A DNA stretch of 64,000 nt from an uncultured Clostridia bacterium (GTDB lineage Bacteria; Bacillota; Clostridia; Lutisporales; Lutisporaceae), in contig CALGKJ010000061.1 in assembly GCA_937930535.1 (NCBI GenBank), positions 51,671 through 115,670 on the forward strand, read 5' to 3'. The position numbers and the translations under genes are program-made. The notes beneath the pieces are model-generated. The model was not told the origin of the DNA. It saw nothing but the letters and a program-made list of their open reading frames with translations, and made no database searches. Shown here piece after piece: positions 28,198 through 37,400 of the stretch; the stretch's first letter is position 1, and each line of letters begins with the position of its first letter.

Positions 28198-28353
28198 CTT
28201 ATAACCATAAACCACAGAGTCCACCATAACACCTGCCAACAATCCCAAGGAAACCCCCAAAGACAAATTCCCGAATAAAGTTCCAAAGGCAGCACCAAAG
28301 CACAAGCCTAAACCCACAAACATACCATAAAAACTTTTATTTTTTTCACTCAT
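28183..28353 (-). CDS. Small glycine-rich membrane protein, 56 residues
   Basis: Starts ATG behind AGAGGTG on the minus strand. The sequence is MSEKNKSFYGMFVGLG then a hydrophobic stretch rich in Gly (GAAFGTLFG, SLGLLAGVMVD) and a basic tail KKKNK. This looks like a glycine-zipper-type membrane protein with one or two helices. Its stop codon lies inside the stem of the shared terminator. Function is unknown. The good ribosome site and the regular hydrophobic pattern support a real gene. Confidence 0.65.
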   Translation of the reverse strand: MSEKNKSFYGMFVGLGLCFGAAFGTLFGNLSLGVSLGLLAGVMVDSVVYGYKKKNK

Positions 28354-28428
28354 AACTTCACCTCTTATTAATATTTCAACTCTATTATATCATCACCTTG
28401 TACAATTGTTAAATACACGTAAAGTCCG

Positions 28429-28513
28429 TTGACAAATAACAAGCATTATCATATTATATGATTAAAAGCGAATATAGTAATATGAAATATAGCAATATGA
28501 AATATAGTAGTGC
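28429..28513 (+). promoter_or_regulatory. arsR promoter and threefold direct repeat
   Basis: TTGACA at 28429-28434, a 17-base spacer and TATTAT at 28452-28457 form a strong promoter. Downstream are three near copies of a 14-15 base unit (GAAATATAGCAATAT type) at 28470, 28484 and 28499, ending at the ribosome site. They may be ArsR contacts or a simple repeat. Confidence 0.65.
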
Positions 28514-28527
28514 ATGGAGGTGAAATA

Positions 28528-28917
28528 ATGGATTTAATGCAAATATTAAAAGCTCTAGGTGATGAAACAAGAATAAGGATTTTAAACCTGCTAAAAAATG
28601 GTGAGTTGTGCGTATGCGAGCTGGAGGAGATTATGGATATAAAACAATCTAACGCCTCAAGACACTTGGATAAGCTGACAAATGCCAAACTTGTGAGCTA
28701 TGAAAAAAGGGCGTTATATGTATACTATAAATTAAATGATAAGCTATTGGAGGAACATAAATTCCTGCAAAATCTTATTTATTCGGAGTTTGAGAGGCTT
28801 GAAAAATGCAAGACTGATGATAAAAAGCTTTGCGAATACAAGAAAAGCGGAAAAAACTGTGATGATTTAAAGAAAGGCAAAGCAGCAGTCACCTCATGTA
28901 AAAATCAAAATGCATAA
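28528..28917 (+). CDS. arsR: ArsR-family arsenic-responsive repressor
   Basis: 129 residues. A winged helix-turn-helix with the metal-binding motif ELCVCELEE near residue 27, where the two Cys bind arsenite or antimonite, followed by QSNASRHLDKL (recognition helix). The C-terminus is rich in Lys and Cys (CKTDDKKLCEYKKSGKNC), which may add metal ligands. The ATG behind GGAGGTG is chosen over an in-frame GTG 18 bases earlier. It heads an operon with an ACR3 pump, so it is most likely an autoregulated arsenic sensor. Confidence 0.88.
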   Translation: MDLMQILKALGDETRIRILNLLKNGELCVCELEEIMDIKQSNASRHLDKLTNAKLVSYEKRALYVYYKLNDKLLEEHKFLQNLIYSEFERLEKCKTDDKKLCEYKKSGKNCDDLKKGKAAVTSCKNQNA

Positions 28918-28931
28918 TATGATTTCATATA

Positions 28932-28971
28932 GAGAAGCAACTTCAAAATTGAATTTTTTCAGTTGTTTCTC
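28932..28971. repeat. Dispersed palindromic repeat, copy C
   Basis: GAGAAGCAACT (28932-28942) faces AGTTGTTTCTC (28961-28971). The loop matches that of copy A in the opposite direction. It lies inside the ars operon, between arsR and the pump gene, and may act as a processing or partial termination site. Confidence 0.65.
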
Positions 28972-29006
28972 ACAAAAATAAATACTATAAAATGAGGAGG
29001 AGCAAA

Positions 29007-30077
29007 ATGTCACAAAATAAAGCAACAGCTAATAAAAAAGAAGAAGGGCTAGGATTTTTTGCCAAATATCTAACTATCTGGGTTGCAGCCTGTATAGTTA
29101 TAGGAGTTATTATTGGTCAGGTACTGCCTGTAGTACCCCAAACACTAAGCAAATTTGAGTATGCCCATGTTTCCATACCTGTAGCAATACTTATATGGCT
29201 TATGATATACCCTATGATGCTTAAAATCGACTTTTCCAGCATAGTTAATGCTACCAAAAAACCAAAGGGTCTGGTTATAACCTGTGTTACCAACTGGCTT
29301 ATAAAGCCATTTACAATGTACTTGATTGCACTTGTATTTTTCAAAATAATATTTAAAAATTTCATACCAGAAGCACTGGCTACAGATTATCTGGCAGGAG
29401 CAGTGCTATTGGGAGCAGCACCCTGTACAGCCATGGTATTTGTATGGAGCCACTTAACCAAGGGTGATCCTGCTTATACACTGGTTCAGGTTGCAGTAAA
29501 TGACTTGATACTGCTTGTTGCCTTTACTCCAATAGTAGCATTTTTGCTAGGAGTAAGTAATGTTACTGTTCCCTATGATACACTGTTCCTATCTGTAGTT
29601 CTATTTGTAGTTATCCCTCTTGCAGGAGGCTATTTATCCAGAAAGCTCATAATAAAAAACAGAGGCTTAAAGTATTTTGAAAATGTCTTTTTAAAGAAAT
29701 TTGACAACATAACAATAATAGGACTTTTACTGACATTAGTAATAATATTCTCCTTCCAAGGGGAAATTATATTAAATAACCCTGTTCATATTGCGCTTAT
29801 TGCTGTACCTCTTACTATTCAAACCTTCTTCATATTCTTTTTGGCATATGGATGGGCGAAGCTGTGGCAGCTTAAGCATAATATAGCCGCTCCAGCGGGT
29901 ATGATCGGTGCAAGCAATTTCTTTGAGCTTGCTGTCGCAGTTGCTATCTCACTATTTGGCCTGGAATCAGGGGCAACTCTAGCAACGGTAGTGGGAGTAC
30001 TTGTAGAAGTGCCGGTAATGTTAACACTCGTAAGGATTGCCAACAAAACAGCACACTGGTTTCCAGATAACAATTAA
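29007..30077 (+). CDS. ACR3-type arsenite efflux pump
   Basis: 356 residues with about ten membrane segments. Typical ACR3 features are NWLIKPFTMYLIALVFFK, GAAPCTAMVFVWSHLTKGD (with the essential Cys), NDLILLV and GASNFFELAVAVAISLFG. It exports arsenite using the proton gradient. The ATG behind GAGGAGGAG is chosen; the in-frame ATG 15 bases earlier contains the ribosome site itself. It lies 89 bases after arsR with a palindromic repeat between. Confidence 0.93.
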   Translation: MSQNKATANKKEEGLGFFAKYLTIWVAACIVIGVIIGQVLPVVPQTLSKFEYAHVSIPVAILIWLMIYPMMLKIDFSSIVNATKKPKGLVITCVTNWLIKPFTMYLIALVFFKIIFKNFIPEALATDYLAGAVLLGAAPCTAMVFVWSHLTKGDPAYTLVQVAVNDLILLVAFTPIVAFLLGVSNVTVPYDTLFLSVVLFVVIPLAGGYLSRKLIIKNRGLKYFENVFLKKFDNITIIGLLLTLVIIFSFQGEIILNNPVHIALIAVPLTIQTFFIFFLAYGWAKLWQLKHNIAAPAGMIGASNFFELAVAVAISLFGLESGATLATVVGVLVEVPVMLTLVRIANKTAHWFPDNN

Positions 30078-30091
30078 AGAGGAGTGAAGAC

Positions 30092-30805
30092 ATGAGAATA
30101 GCCGTTATTGCTGATATTCACAGCAATATATATGCACTTGAAGCGGTGCTTAAGGATATAGACACCAAGGATACAGACTTGATTGTATGCTTGGGTGACT
30201 TGGTGGGATACAATCCATTTCCCAATGAAGTAATAGGTACTATAAGAAAGAGAAAAATACTTACAATAAAAGGCAACTATGATGAAGCAGTAGGAGAAGA
30301 ACTGATGGTTTGCGGCTGTGACTACCCTGATCCAAGAGATGCAGAAAATGCAAGTATATCTCTCAATTGGACAATAGATAATACCGATGATGACAACAAG
30401 GAGTTTTTAAAGGATCTGCCCAAAGAAGTGAAAATTGTATATGAAGGAAAAACCCTTGTATTTGTCCATGGCAGCCCAAGAAAGATAAATGAGTACCTTA
30501 AGGAGAATTCCACGGAAGCGGAAGAAAACATGAGAGAATTTGAACATGATATCTTAGTCTGCGGGCATACTCATAAGCCGTACTATAAATATTATGGAAG
30601 CAAGCTGCTAATAAATGCAGGCAGTGCAGGCAAGCCAAAAACAGGTACGCCAGATGCAAATTATGTAGTAATTGATATAAAAGGCGATAATATAGCAGTT
30701 GAAATACATGAGGTTGCATATGATTATGAAAAAACTGCTGCAGCAATCGAGTCAAATGGACTTCCCAGGGAATTTGCAGAAATAATAAGAACTGGTAGAG
30801 GATAA
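30092..30805 (+). CDS. Metallophosphoesterase, YfcE/MJ0936-like
   Basis: 237 residues. The calcineurin-like motifs are in order: DIHSN (residues 8-12), GDLVGYNP (GD), GNYDEA (GNxD), VHGSP, CGHTHKP (GHTH). The fold uses two metal ions to cut phosphodiesters or phosphomonoesters. It starts 14 bases after the ACR3 stop behind GAGGAG, so it is the third gene of the arsenic operon. A role in arsenic resistance is not established. It ends at a strong terminator. Confidence 0.85.
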   Translation: MRIAVIADIHSNIYALEAVLKDIDTKDTDLIVCLGDLVGYNPFPNEVIGTIRKRKILTIKGNYDEAVGEELMVCGCDYPDPRDAENASISLNWTIDNTDDDNKEFLKDLPKEVKIVYEGKTLVFVHGSPRKINEYLKENSTEAEENMREFEHDILVCGHTHKPYYKYYGSKLLINAGSAGKPKTGTPDANYVVIDIKGDNIAVEIHEVAYDYEKTAAAIESNGLPREFAEIIRTGRG

Positions 30806-30813
30806 TAATAAAT

Positions 30814-30865
30814 AAAACTGCTTCTCAGGTATGAAGCAAATCATACCTGAGAAGCAGTTTTATTA
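30814..30865 (+). terminator. Terminator of the arsenic operon
   Basis: A perfect 21-bp stem (30814-30834 with 30841-30861) with a 6-base loop AGCAAA. The stem's right arm ends in TTTT. Confidence 0.93.
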
Positions 30866-30967
30866 TGTGTTGGAAGTGAAAAACATATATACAACAGCAG
30901 GAGTACACCCGAGCAATACAGCAGATATGGGCTTTTATATTTTCATATGAAAACTTGGAGGAATAAA

Positions 30968-31054
30968 ATGACAATGAAAGAAAACACAATAGAAGGAATA
31001 ACCCATTTTTTATGTTCGGTGGAATTTAAGGTTCGCACACCATTATATGAATGA
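30968..31054 (+). CDS. Possible 28-residue peptide
   Basis: ATG behind GGAGG with 5-base spacing; the product begins MTMKENTIEGITHFLCSVEF. It has no recognisable motif. The ribosome site is good, but the length gives little support, and the segment could be a remnant. The 312 bases from here to 31366 hold only regulatory-looking sequence. Confidence 0.3.
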   Translation: MTMKENTIEGITHFLCSVEFKVRTPLYE

Positions 31055-31287
31055 TGAAAAAGTAATATATAATAGAATAGTACCACTAAAGGATTCGTGG
31101 AAAAGTCAACATAATGTATAAACATATTTACAATTTTACAATGGTATAGGGAAGCTAAAATAAACACACAGTACTAAGCTGTGTTGAAAATATGCAATGT
31201 GTATGGTAAAATATATCAAGATTATATTTACTAATAGAGATTGTTTATATATTACAAATGTCTATTTTTACATTTTGGTATTTAAAT

Positions 31288-31329
31288 AAAAAAAGCATGT
31301 GGTAAAATTTAATCAATGCTTTTTTTGTT
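31288..31329 (+). terminator. Terminator or attenuator before the surface-protein gene
   Basis: An 11-bp stem AAAAAAAGCAT with ATGCTTTTTTT, followed by GTTTTT. It lies about 80 bases before the surface-protein start, so it may be an attenuator in that gene's leader. No known riboswitch core was recognised upstream. Confidence 0.7.
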
Positions 31330-31366
31330 TTTAATATAATAAGGAAATATAGGAGGGGATAGTAAT

Positions 31367-31414
31367 TTGTTGAGAATGAACCAAAAAATAAGAAAGGAGG
31401 TCTTGGTATTATAA
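31367..31414 (+). CDS. Short leader frame overlapping the surface-protein start
   Basis: TTG 8 bases after AGGAGGGG opens a 15-residue frame (MLRMNQKIRKEVLVL) that ends at TAA 31412-31414. The surface-protein frame is the -1 frame relative to it. One extra A in the A6 run at 31383-31388 would join both into one gene with a normal start. It may be a leader peptide, an off state of a phase-variable gene, or a sequencing artefact. Confidence 0.35.
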   Translation: MLRMNQKIRKEVLVL

Positions 31415-34400
31415 GGCAATATAATAAGCCCTCTATTAAGAAGGGGCTAGGCAGAAAAAATAAGAGAGCTTTATCTGCGTCTATCATTTCTATTATTATT
31501 TGCATTAATTTTATCCTTAATGCTATTGCTGTTAATGCTGCTGGCGTACTAAATGTGCAAATGTCCGTAGACAAAAGCTCAGTAAAGTCAGGAGAAACTT
31601 TTACCTATACTATAAGATATTCCAATTCCAGTACCACTGATGCAGCAAACAATGTAGTGATAACAGATGTTCTGCCTACAGGTGTTGAATATGTATCCTC
31701 GGACATAACCAGCGATATAGAACGAGTGGAAACAGCCGGACAAACTGTACGTTTTATTTTCAAGCCTGTATTAAATTCAGGTGTCACCGGTATGGTGAAG
31801 ATAACTGCCAAGTTTATACAAGGTACAACTGCTAATAATACAATTGTAACCAACTACGCTTCTATTGCCGCAGACTTGGTTGATTCTATAAATAGCAATT
31901 CTGTTGACGTAACAGCCGTAATCGATCCTGCAAATTGGACAATAACAAAGACAAAATTAGTGCCGGCAACCTGTGAACCTGCATTGGACAGATCTGTACA
32001 ATACAGGATTGATATTAATGCTAACAGTACTATAGGAGGACAAAATTTAAAGGATATAGTCGTGGTTGATACTCTTCCTTTAAATGCAGAATTTGTTTCT
32101 TGCAGTGACAGCGGCATTTATTCTGAAGTAGCAGGGACTGTTACATGGTCAATCCCCAGCATGAATGTTGGCAGCAGCAAGTCTTTGTTTATTACGGTGA
32201 GTTATCCATCAAGCAAGTTTCAAATAGGAAATCAGGTCATAAATACTGTAAATGCAACTGCAAAAATGTACGATGATACAGACGCCCCTTCAAGAACTGC
32301 CCAGTGCGTAAATACTATAACTTCGATAAACTTTGCAGTAGCTAATCCCACTAAAAACGGAAGGCAAACCGATGATAGGTACTCTGTCGGACAAACCGCT
32401 GATTTTTATATAGGCAATATCAGAAATTCAAGTAATGTTCCTATTGATAAAATATCTATTGTGGATAATATACCCGCAAGTATAACACTTACGCAAATCA
32501 CAGTGGGTAAATTCAGCAACGTTATACAGGTTAAGGTAAGCTATCAGAAAAATAGTGACCCTGGTGTATGGCAGGATTGGCCGGGCGGCACAATTGCTTC
32601 ACCCCAAAATGAAGTTCTGAGTGTTGCGGATTTGGGACTCCCAGATGGAGAATATATTACTTCGGTAAAATGGGATTTTACAAATCCAGCAGGTGTCCCT
32701 GTGGGCATTGCGGATACCAAAACTTTACGAGTAAGCGGCATAATTGGCAGCGTTCCAGTGGGTACGCAGATAACCAATACAGCACAGCTTACAGCAAGCT
32801 TATCAGGTGAGCCGGATATCATAAGAAATGCCAGCAAAACTATAAAAATCATTGAATCGATCCCATGGCTTCAACCAACAAAATCTACTGTAGGCGGGAC
32901 GACCTTTAACTATAATGATAGAGTGACTTTTAGGCTAAGAGTACAGAACCATCAGTTTGCTGCTGGAAATTATGAAAACCCGATATTAGTAGACCTTTTG
33001 CCTCCAGAATTTGAGGATGCTCAGTTTAATGGAGTTGCAGATGTGGATTGGGTAAATGGGACTGGTGCAGCTATTACTGATGTAGCTTATACAGTTAGCA
33101 CCAAAGAAATTAATGGTAAGACCTATAATGTCTTAATATGGAATTGCACTGGAATACTAGAGCCTGGAGAATATGTTGATGTACTATTCAGTGCCAAAAT
33201 AAAAAATCTCACACCTATCGGAAGCGTCACTAATGAAATGTACATCGGCACCCAAAATAACTCTACAGTACTGGAAAACTCTGTAGAAGCAGTATCGGAT
33301 ACATATGACATTGATGAGGATGGCAGCACCGCTGATAAGTTTGTAAAGGGTCAAACAAAGATATTGGTTAAGTTCCAAGGAAGATTAAGTGCTGAGAAGT
33401 GGATAAGAGGAGAGCTGGAAGCAGATACAAATGGCGATCTGATTCCAGACGAATGGAAACGTCATCCAGCCTACAGCGAGACCTTGTCTGGAGGTGTTGT
33501 GGATTATAAATTGGTAGTTACAAATGATAATTCAAACGGACCAATTTCTAACATAGTCATAATCGACAAGCTGCCGACAATAGGCGATACAGGAGTTATA
33601 GACCCCAATCAAAGGGACAGCAGATGGGCTCCTTATCTTATTAACAAGATAACAGGAGAAGACGGTGCACCGCTTCCTGACGGAGTACAAATATATTATA
33701 CGACAAACCCTAACCCATCCTTGGAAGAATTATCAGATACCATTAATAAACATGGACGAGTAGAAGACCTTTGGAGTTTGACACCTCCAGAAGATATAAC
33801 CACCGTTAAAGCCGTAAAATTTGTATTTAACGGTATTACTCTTAATCCGGGGCAAAGTGTTACTCTGCAATGGTCAATGAGGGCAGCAGTTGGCGCACCC
33901 TTAAATCAAATAGCATGGAATTCCTTTGCTTATGGTGCAACCTTTAAGGATTCTAATGTTATAGATGGACCACTAATAGATGTTTCTTTCCTGCCCGCTG
34001 AACCTGTCAAGGTAGGGCATCAAATAAAGGAACACCCGGCTTTAACCTACCGTTTGGGTAATTATGTATGGGAGGATATGAATAAAAATGGGTTGCAGGA
34101 TGCTGGAGAGCCAGGCATAAATGGTATATTAGTCAAACTGTATAATGATGATAATGGAAACTTTATAAAATATACTAGAACTGGAAATGACCAGTTTGGC
34201 AGTCCAGGATTCTATAGTTTTCCAAACCTGCCATCAGGCAACTATAAGCTGGAATTTGTCTATCCATCAAGATACAAGGTTACCACATTGAATGCTGGCG
34301 CAAATGATGACCTTGATTCTGATATTGACGGCAGTAATATAACAGATGCTGATGACAACGGACCTAAAAAGTCGGTAAAAACCGCAAGAGTAAGTATTAT

Positions 34401-37400
34401 TAATGAAGATATAAGCAATGTTGATGCTGGTTTGTACAAAGTTGCATCTCTGGGAGACAGGGTGTGGAATGACAGTGATGCAGACGGTAATCAGGATGTA
34501 GAAGAAAATGGCATGGATGGCATTACAGTAGAGCTGCTTAATGAAGCGGCAGACACTGTTTTGGCAACAACTGTCACTGATGCTGTTGGCAGCTACAGCT
34601 TTACTAATTTGGATCCCGGGAAGTATATGGTGCGCTTTGTTAATCCATCAGGCAAATACAAATTTACTGTTGTAAATGCGGGCGGATCAAGCTCTGCCAC
34701 AGACAGCGATGCTGTAGAAGCTACCGGAGGTTCAACCGCAGCAACAGGATTAATAACATTGATTTCTGGGGAAAACAACATGGACATAGATGCAGGCATG
34801 TATCTTGCCCAGCTTGGAGATCTAGTTTGGGAGGATATTGATGCAGATGGAATAAAAGATGCAGGAGAAAACGGCATAGATGGTGTAGTAGTACGGCTAT
34901 ACGCCGCTGACGGAATTACACCAGTACTGGACGCATATGGAAATCTTGTTAATTCCACAGTTACTGCAGGCGGAGGATATTATAAATTCACCAGCTTGCT
35001 TCAAGGTGACTATGTTGTGGAATTTGTTAAGCCAGCGGGTTATACCAACTATAGCAATAAAGGTGCAGGAGCAAGCAATGTGGACAGTGATGCTGACACA
35101 AGCACTGGGAAAACCAGTGTAATAGCTCTGACAAGAGGCGGCAGGGATATGAGCATAGACTGCGGCTTCTACAAACGATCTTCTATAGGGGATAGAGTTT
35201 GGGAAGACTTGAATGCCAATGGTATTCAGGATGCTAATGAAGCAGGAATAGCAGGAGTTACAGTCAGGCTTAATGATCTGGGCAACAATACTGTAATGTC
35301 CACTACCACAAATGCAGAGGGTCTATACAGCTTTATCCAAATACCTGTCGGAAATTATTATGTACAATTTGATTTGCCTGCAAGCTTTGACAAAATAACA
35401 TTATTGAATGTAGGCAACACCTTAACAGATAATGATGCAGATGCCACTGGAAGGACAGCTATTATATCAGTAAACTCCGACACCAATGATTCCACGATAG
35501 ACGCAGGCTTCTACAGAAAAGCAAGCCTTGGAGGGTATGTATGGAAGGATGCCAATAACAATGGCATACGAGAACTATCCGAAAGCGGAATTTCAAATGC
35601 ATTTATCGAGCTATGTGATGCAGCAGACAGTCAATTAAGCACAACTACTACTGATGCTGACGGCTTATACAGCTTTGACAGCCTTGAGCCGGGAAGCTAC
35701 ATAATAAAGCTGACAGCACCCAATGGTATGACACAAACCTATGAATTAGACGGCTCAAAGGATTTAAGCCAAAGTGTAGTGCTTAACTCTGGTGATAATG
35801 TTATTAATATTAACTTTGGGTTTAATACTGCTTCCCCAGTACTAATACCAAACAATCCACCAGTTGTGGGAGACTACAGCTTCAAAACTCCAGTCAATAC
35901 TGTTGTAAACAACAGGGTTGCAGGACAGGATGCAGATGGAGATGCTTTATTCTACAGTAAAAACAGTGAGCCGCAGAATGGCACAGCCGCTATTAATGGA
36001 GATGGAACATGGCAGTATACTCCTAATACTGATTTTGTAGGAACGGACATATTTAAAGTTATTGTTGAGGATTACAAAGGCGGTACAGCCATATCGACAA
36101 TAACAATAACCATTGGAGAACCAGCTTATGATCTTACTGGCACAATAACTGAGGTTAAGTCTGGAAAAATCATTGCAGCAGCAGATATAAAATTCAAGGA
36201 TATAGCTGGTAATGTCATATACTCTACTATTTCTGATAGTAAAGGTCAGTATCTTATAAAAAAAGTTAAGATAGGAAACTATATAATGGAAGTTACCAAG
36301 CTGGGTTATAGTGGAATATCTACAGCAACCATAGTAAAACCGGATAAAGTTGAAAACCCACTTATTATAAGAGACGCAATATTGGCTAATATCGGAATAA
36401 GCCTTGTTGCCAATCCTTCAACTATTGTAGCCGACGGTATACAAACCTCACTGCTTACTACTACAGTTACTGATGAAAGCAACAAACCAATAGCAGGTGT
36501 GCTGGTCATATTCAGTGCCGGAGCAGGAAGCTTCCCCAATGGTAATACTGGCATAACCGACAGCAATGGGCAAGCGGCGGTATTGTTTAAATCTGATAAA
36601 ATAGAAGGCGTGGAAAGCAGGGTAGTGGCAATAACAGCAAAAGTAAATGATGAAGCCAGAAAGCTTTATGCCCAAGATCAGATATTAATGACCTTTGAGC
36701 CTGGCAGCATTCAAGGTATAGTAGTTGACAACGAAACAGGACTTCCCATACAAGGAGCAAAGGTTGTTGTATCAAAGGATTTTGATGGCGACGGAGTTAT
36801 TGATTTTCATTCAGAAATGGTAACAGGTACTAACGGCAGATACAAAATAGCCATTCCAAAGGGTGGAGTAGACTATAATGTAGACATAACCAAGCCTTTT
36901 ATAATCGGAGGCAAGACAGTCTACCATACTTTCAGCCAAGTTACCAATGCAGGCGGAATATCCGGAGATAAAAGTGAAGTCTTTGATGCAAACAAAACAG
37001 CCGCCGGACTAATACTATATAGCAATACTGACGGTACGGTTACACAGTTTGACAGCTATTCAAATTACAGTATAAGCGTATTTGAAAAGAACTCACTATA
37101 TAACGCTGATGGGACAGTAAAAAAAGATAATAACGTAACACCAATATTTGAGAATATTAGTGCGCAAAGCGGAGCATTCATAGTTGATAATCTGGAAAAA
37201 AATACGATTTACACCTTCGCAGTAATGTATGAATTTGAGTCAGGCAAAAAAATAATCGTAGGGACTGTAAATGTTAATATTAACTCCGATGGACAGCTAA
37301 ATATATGCTCTGCCTTAATTGACCCTTACGGCGACATCACAGATGCAGTAACTGGCAAGCTTATTGAAGGTGCATTTGTACAGCTTTATTATGCGGATAC

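Noticed and set aside
28089..28298. Minus-strand frame of 69 residues overlapping the small glycine-rich gene
   Set aside because: Another frame at the same place with the better ribosome site and hydrophobic pattern was chosen; this one has no ribosome site and starts inside the other gene.
30863..31366. Possible cyclic-di-GMP riboswitch before the surface-protein gene
   Set aside because: Sortase substrates in some clostridia have one, but I could not find the conserved core of either class here; only a terminator stem is visible.
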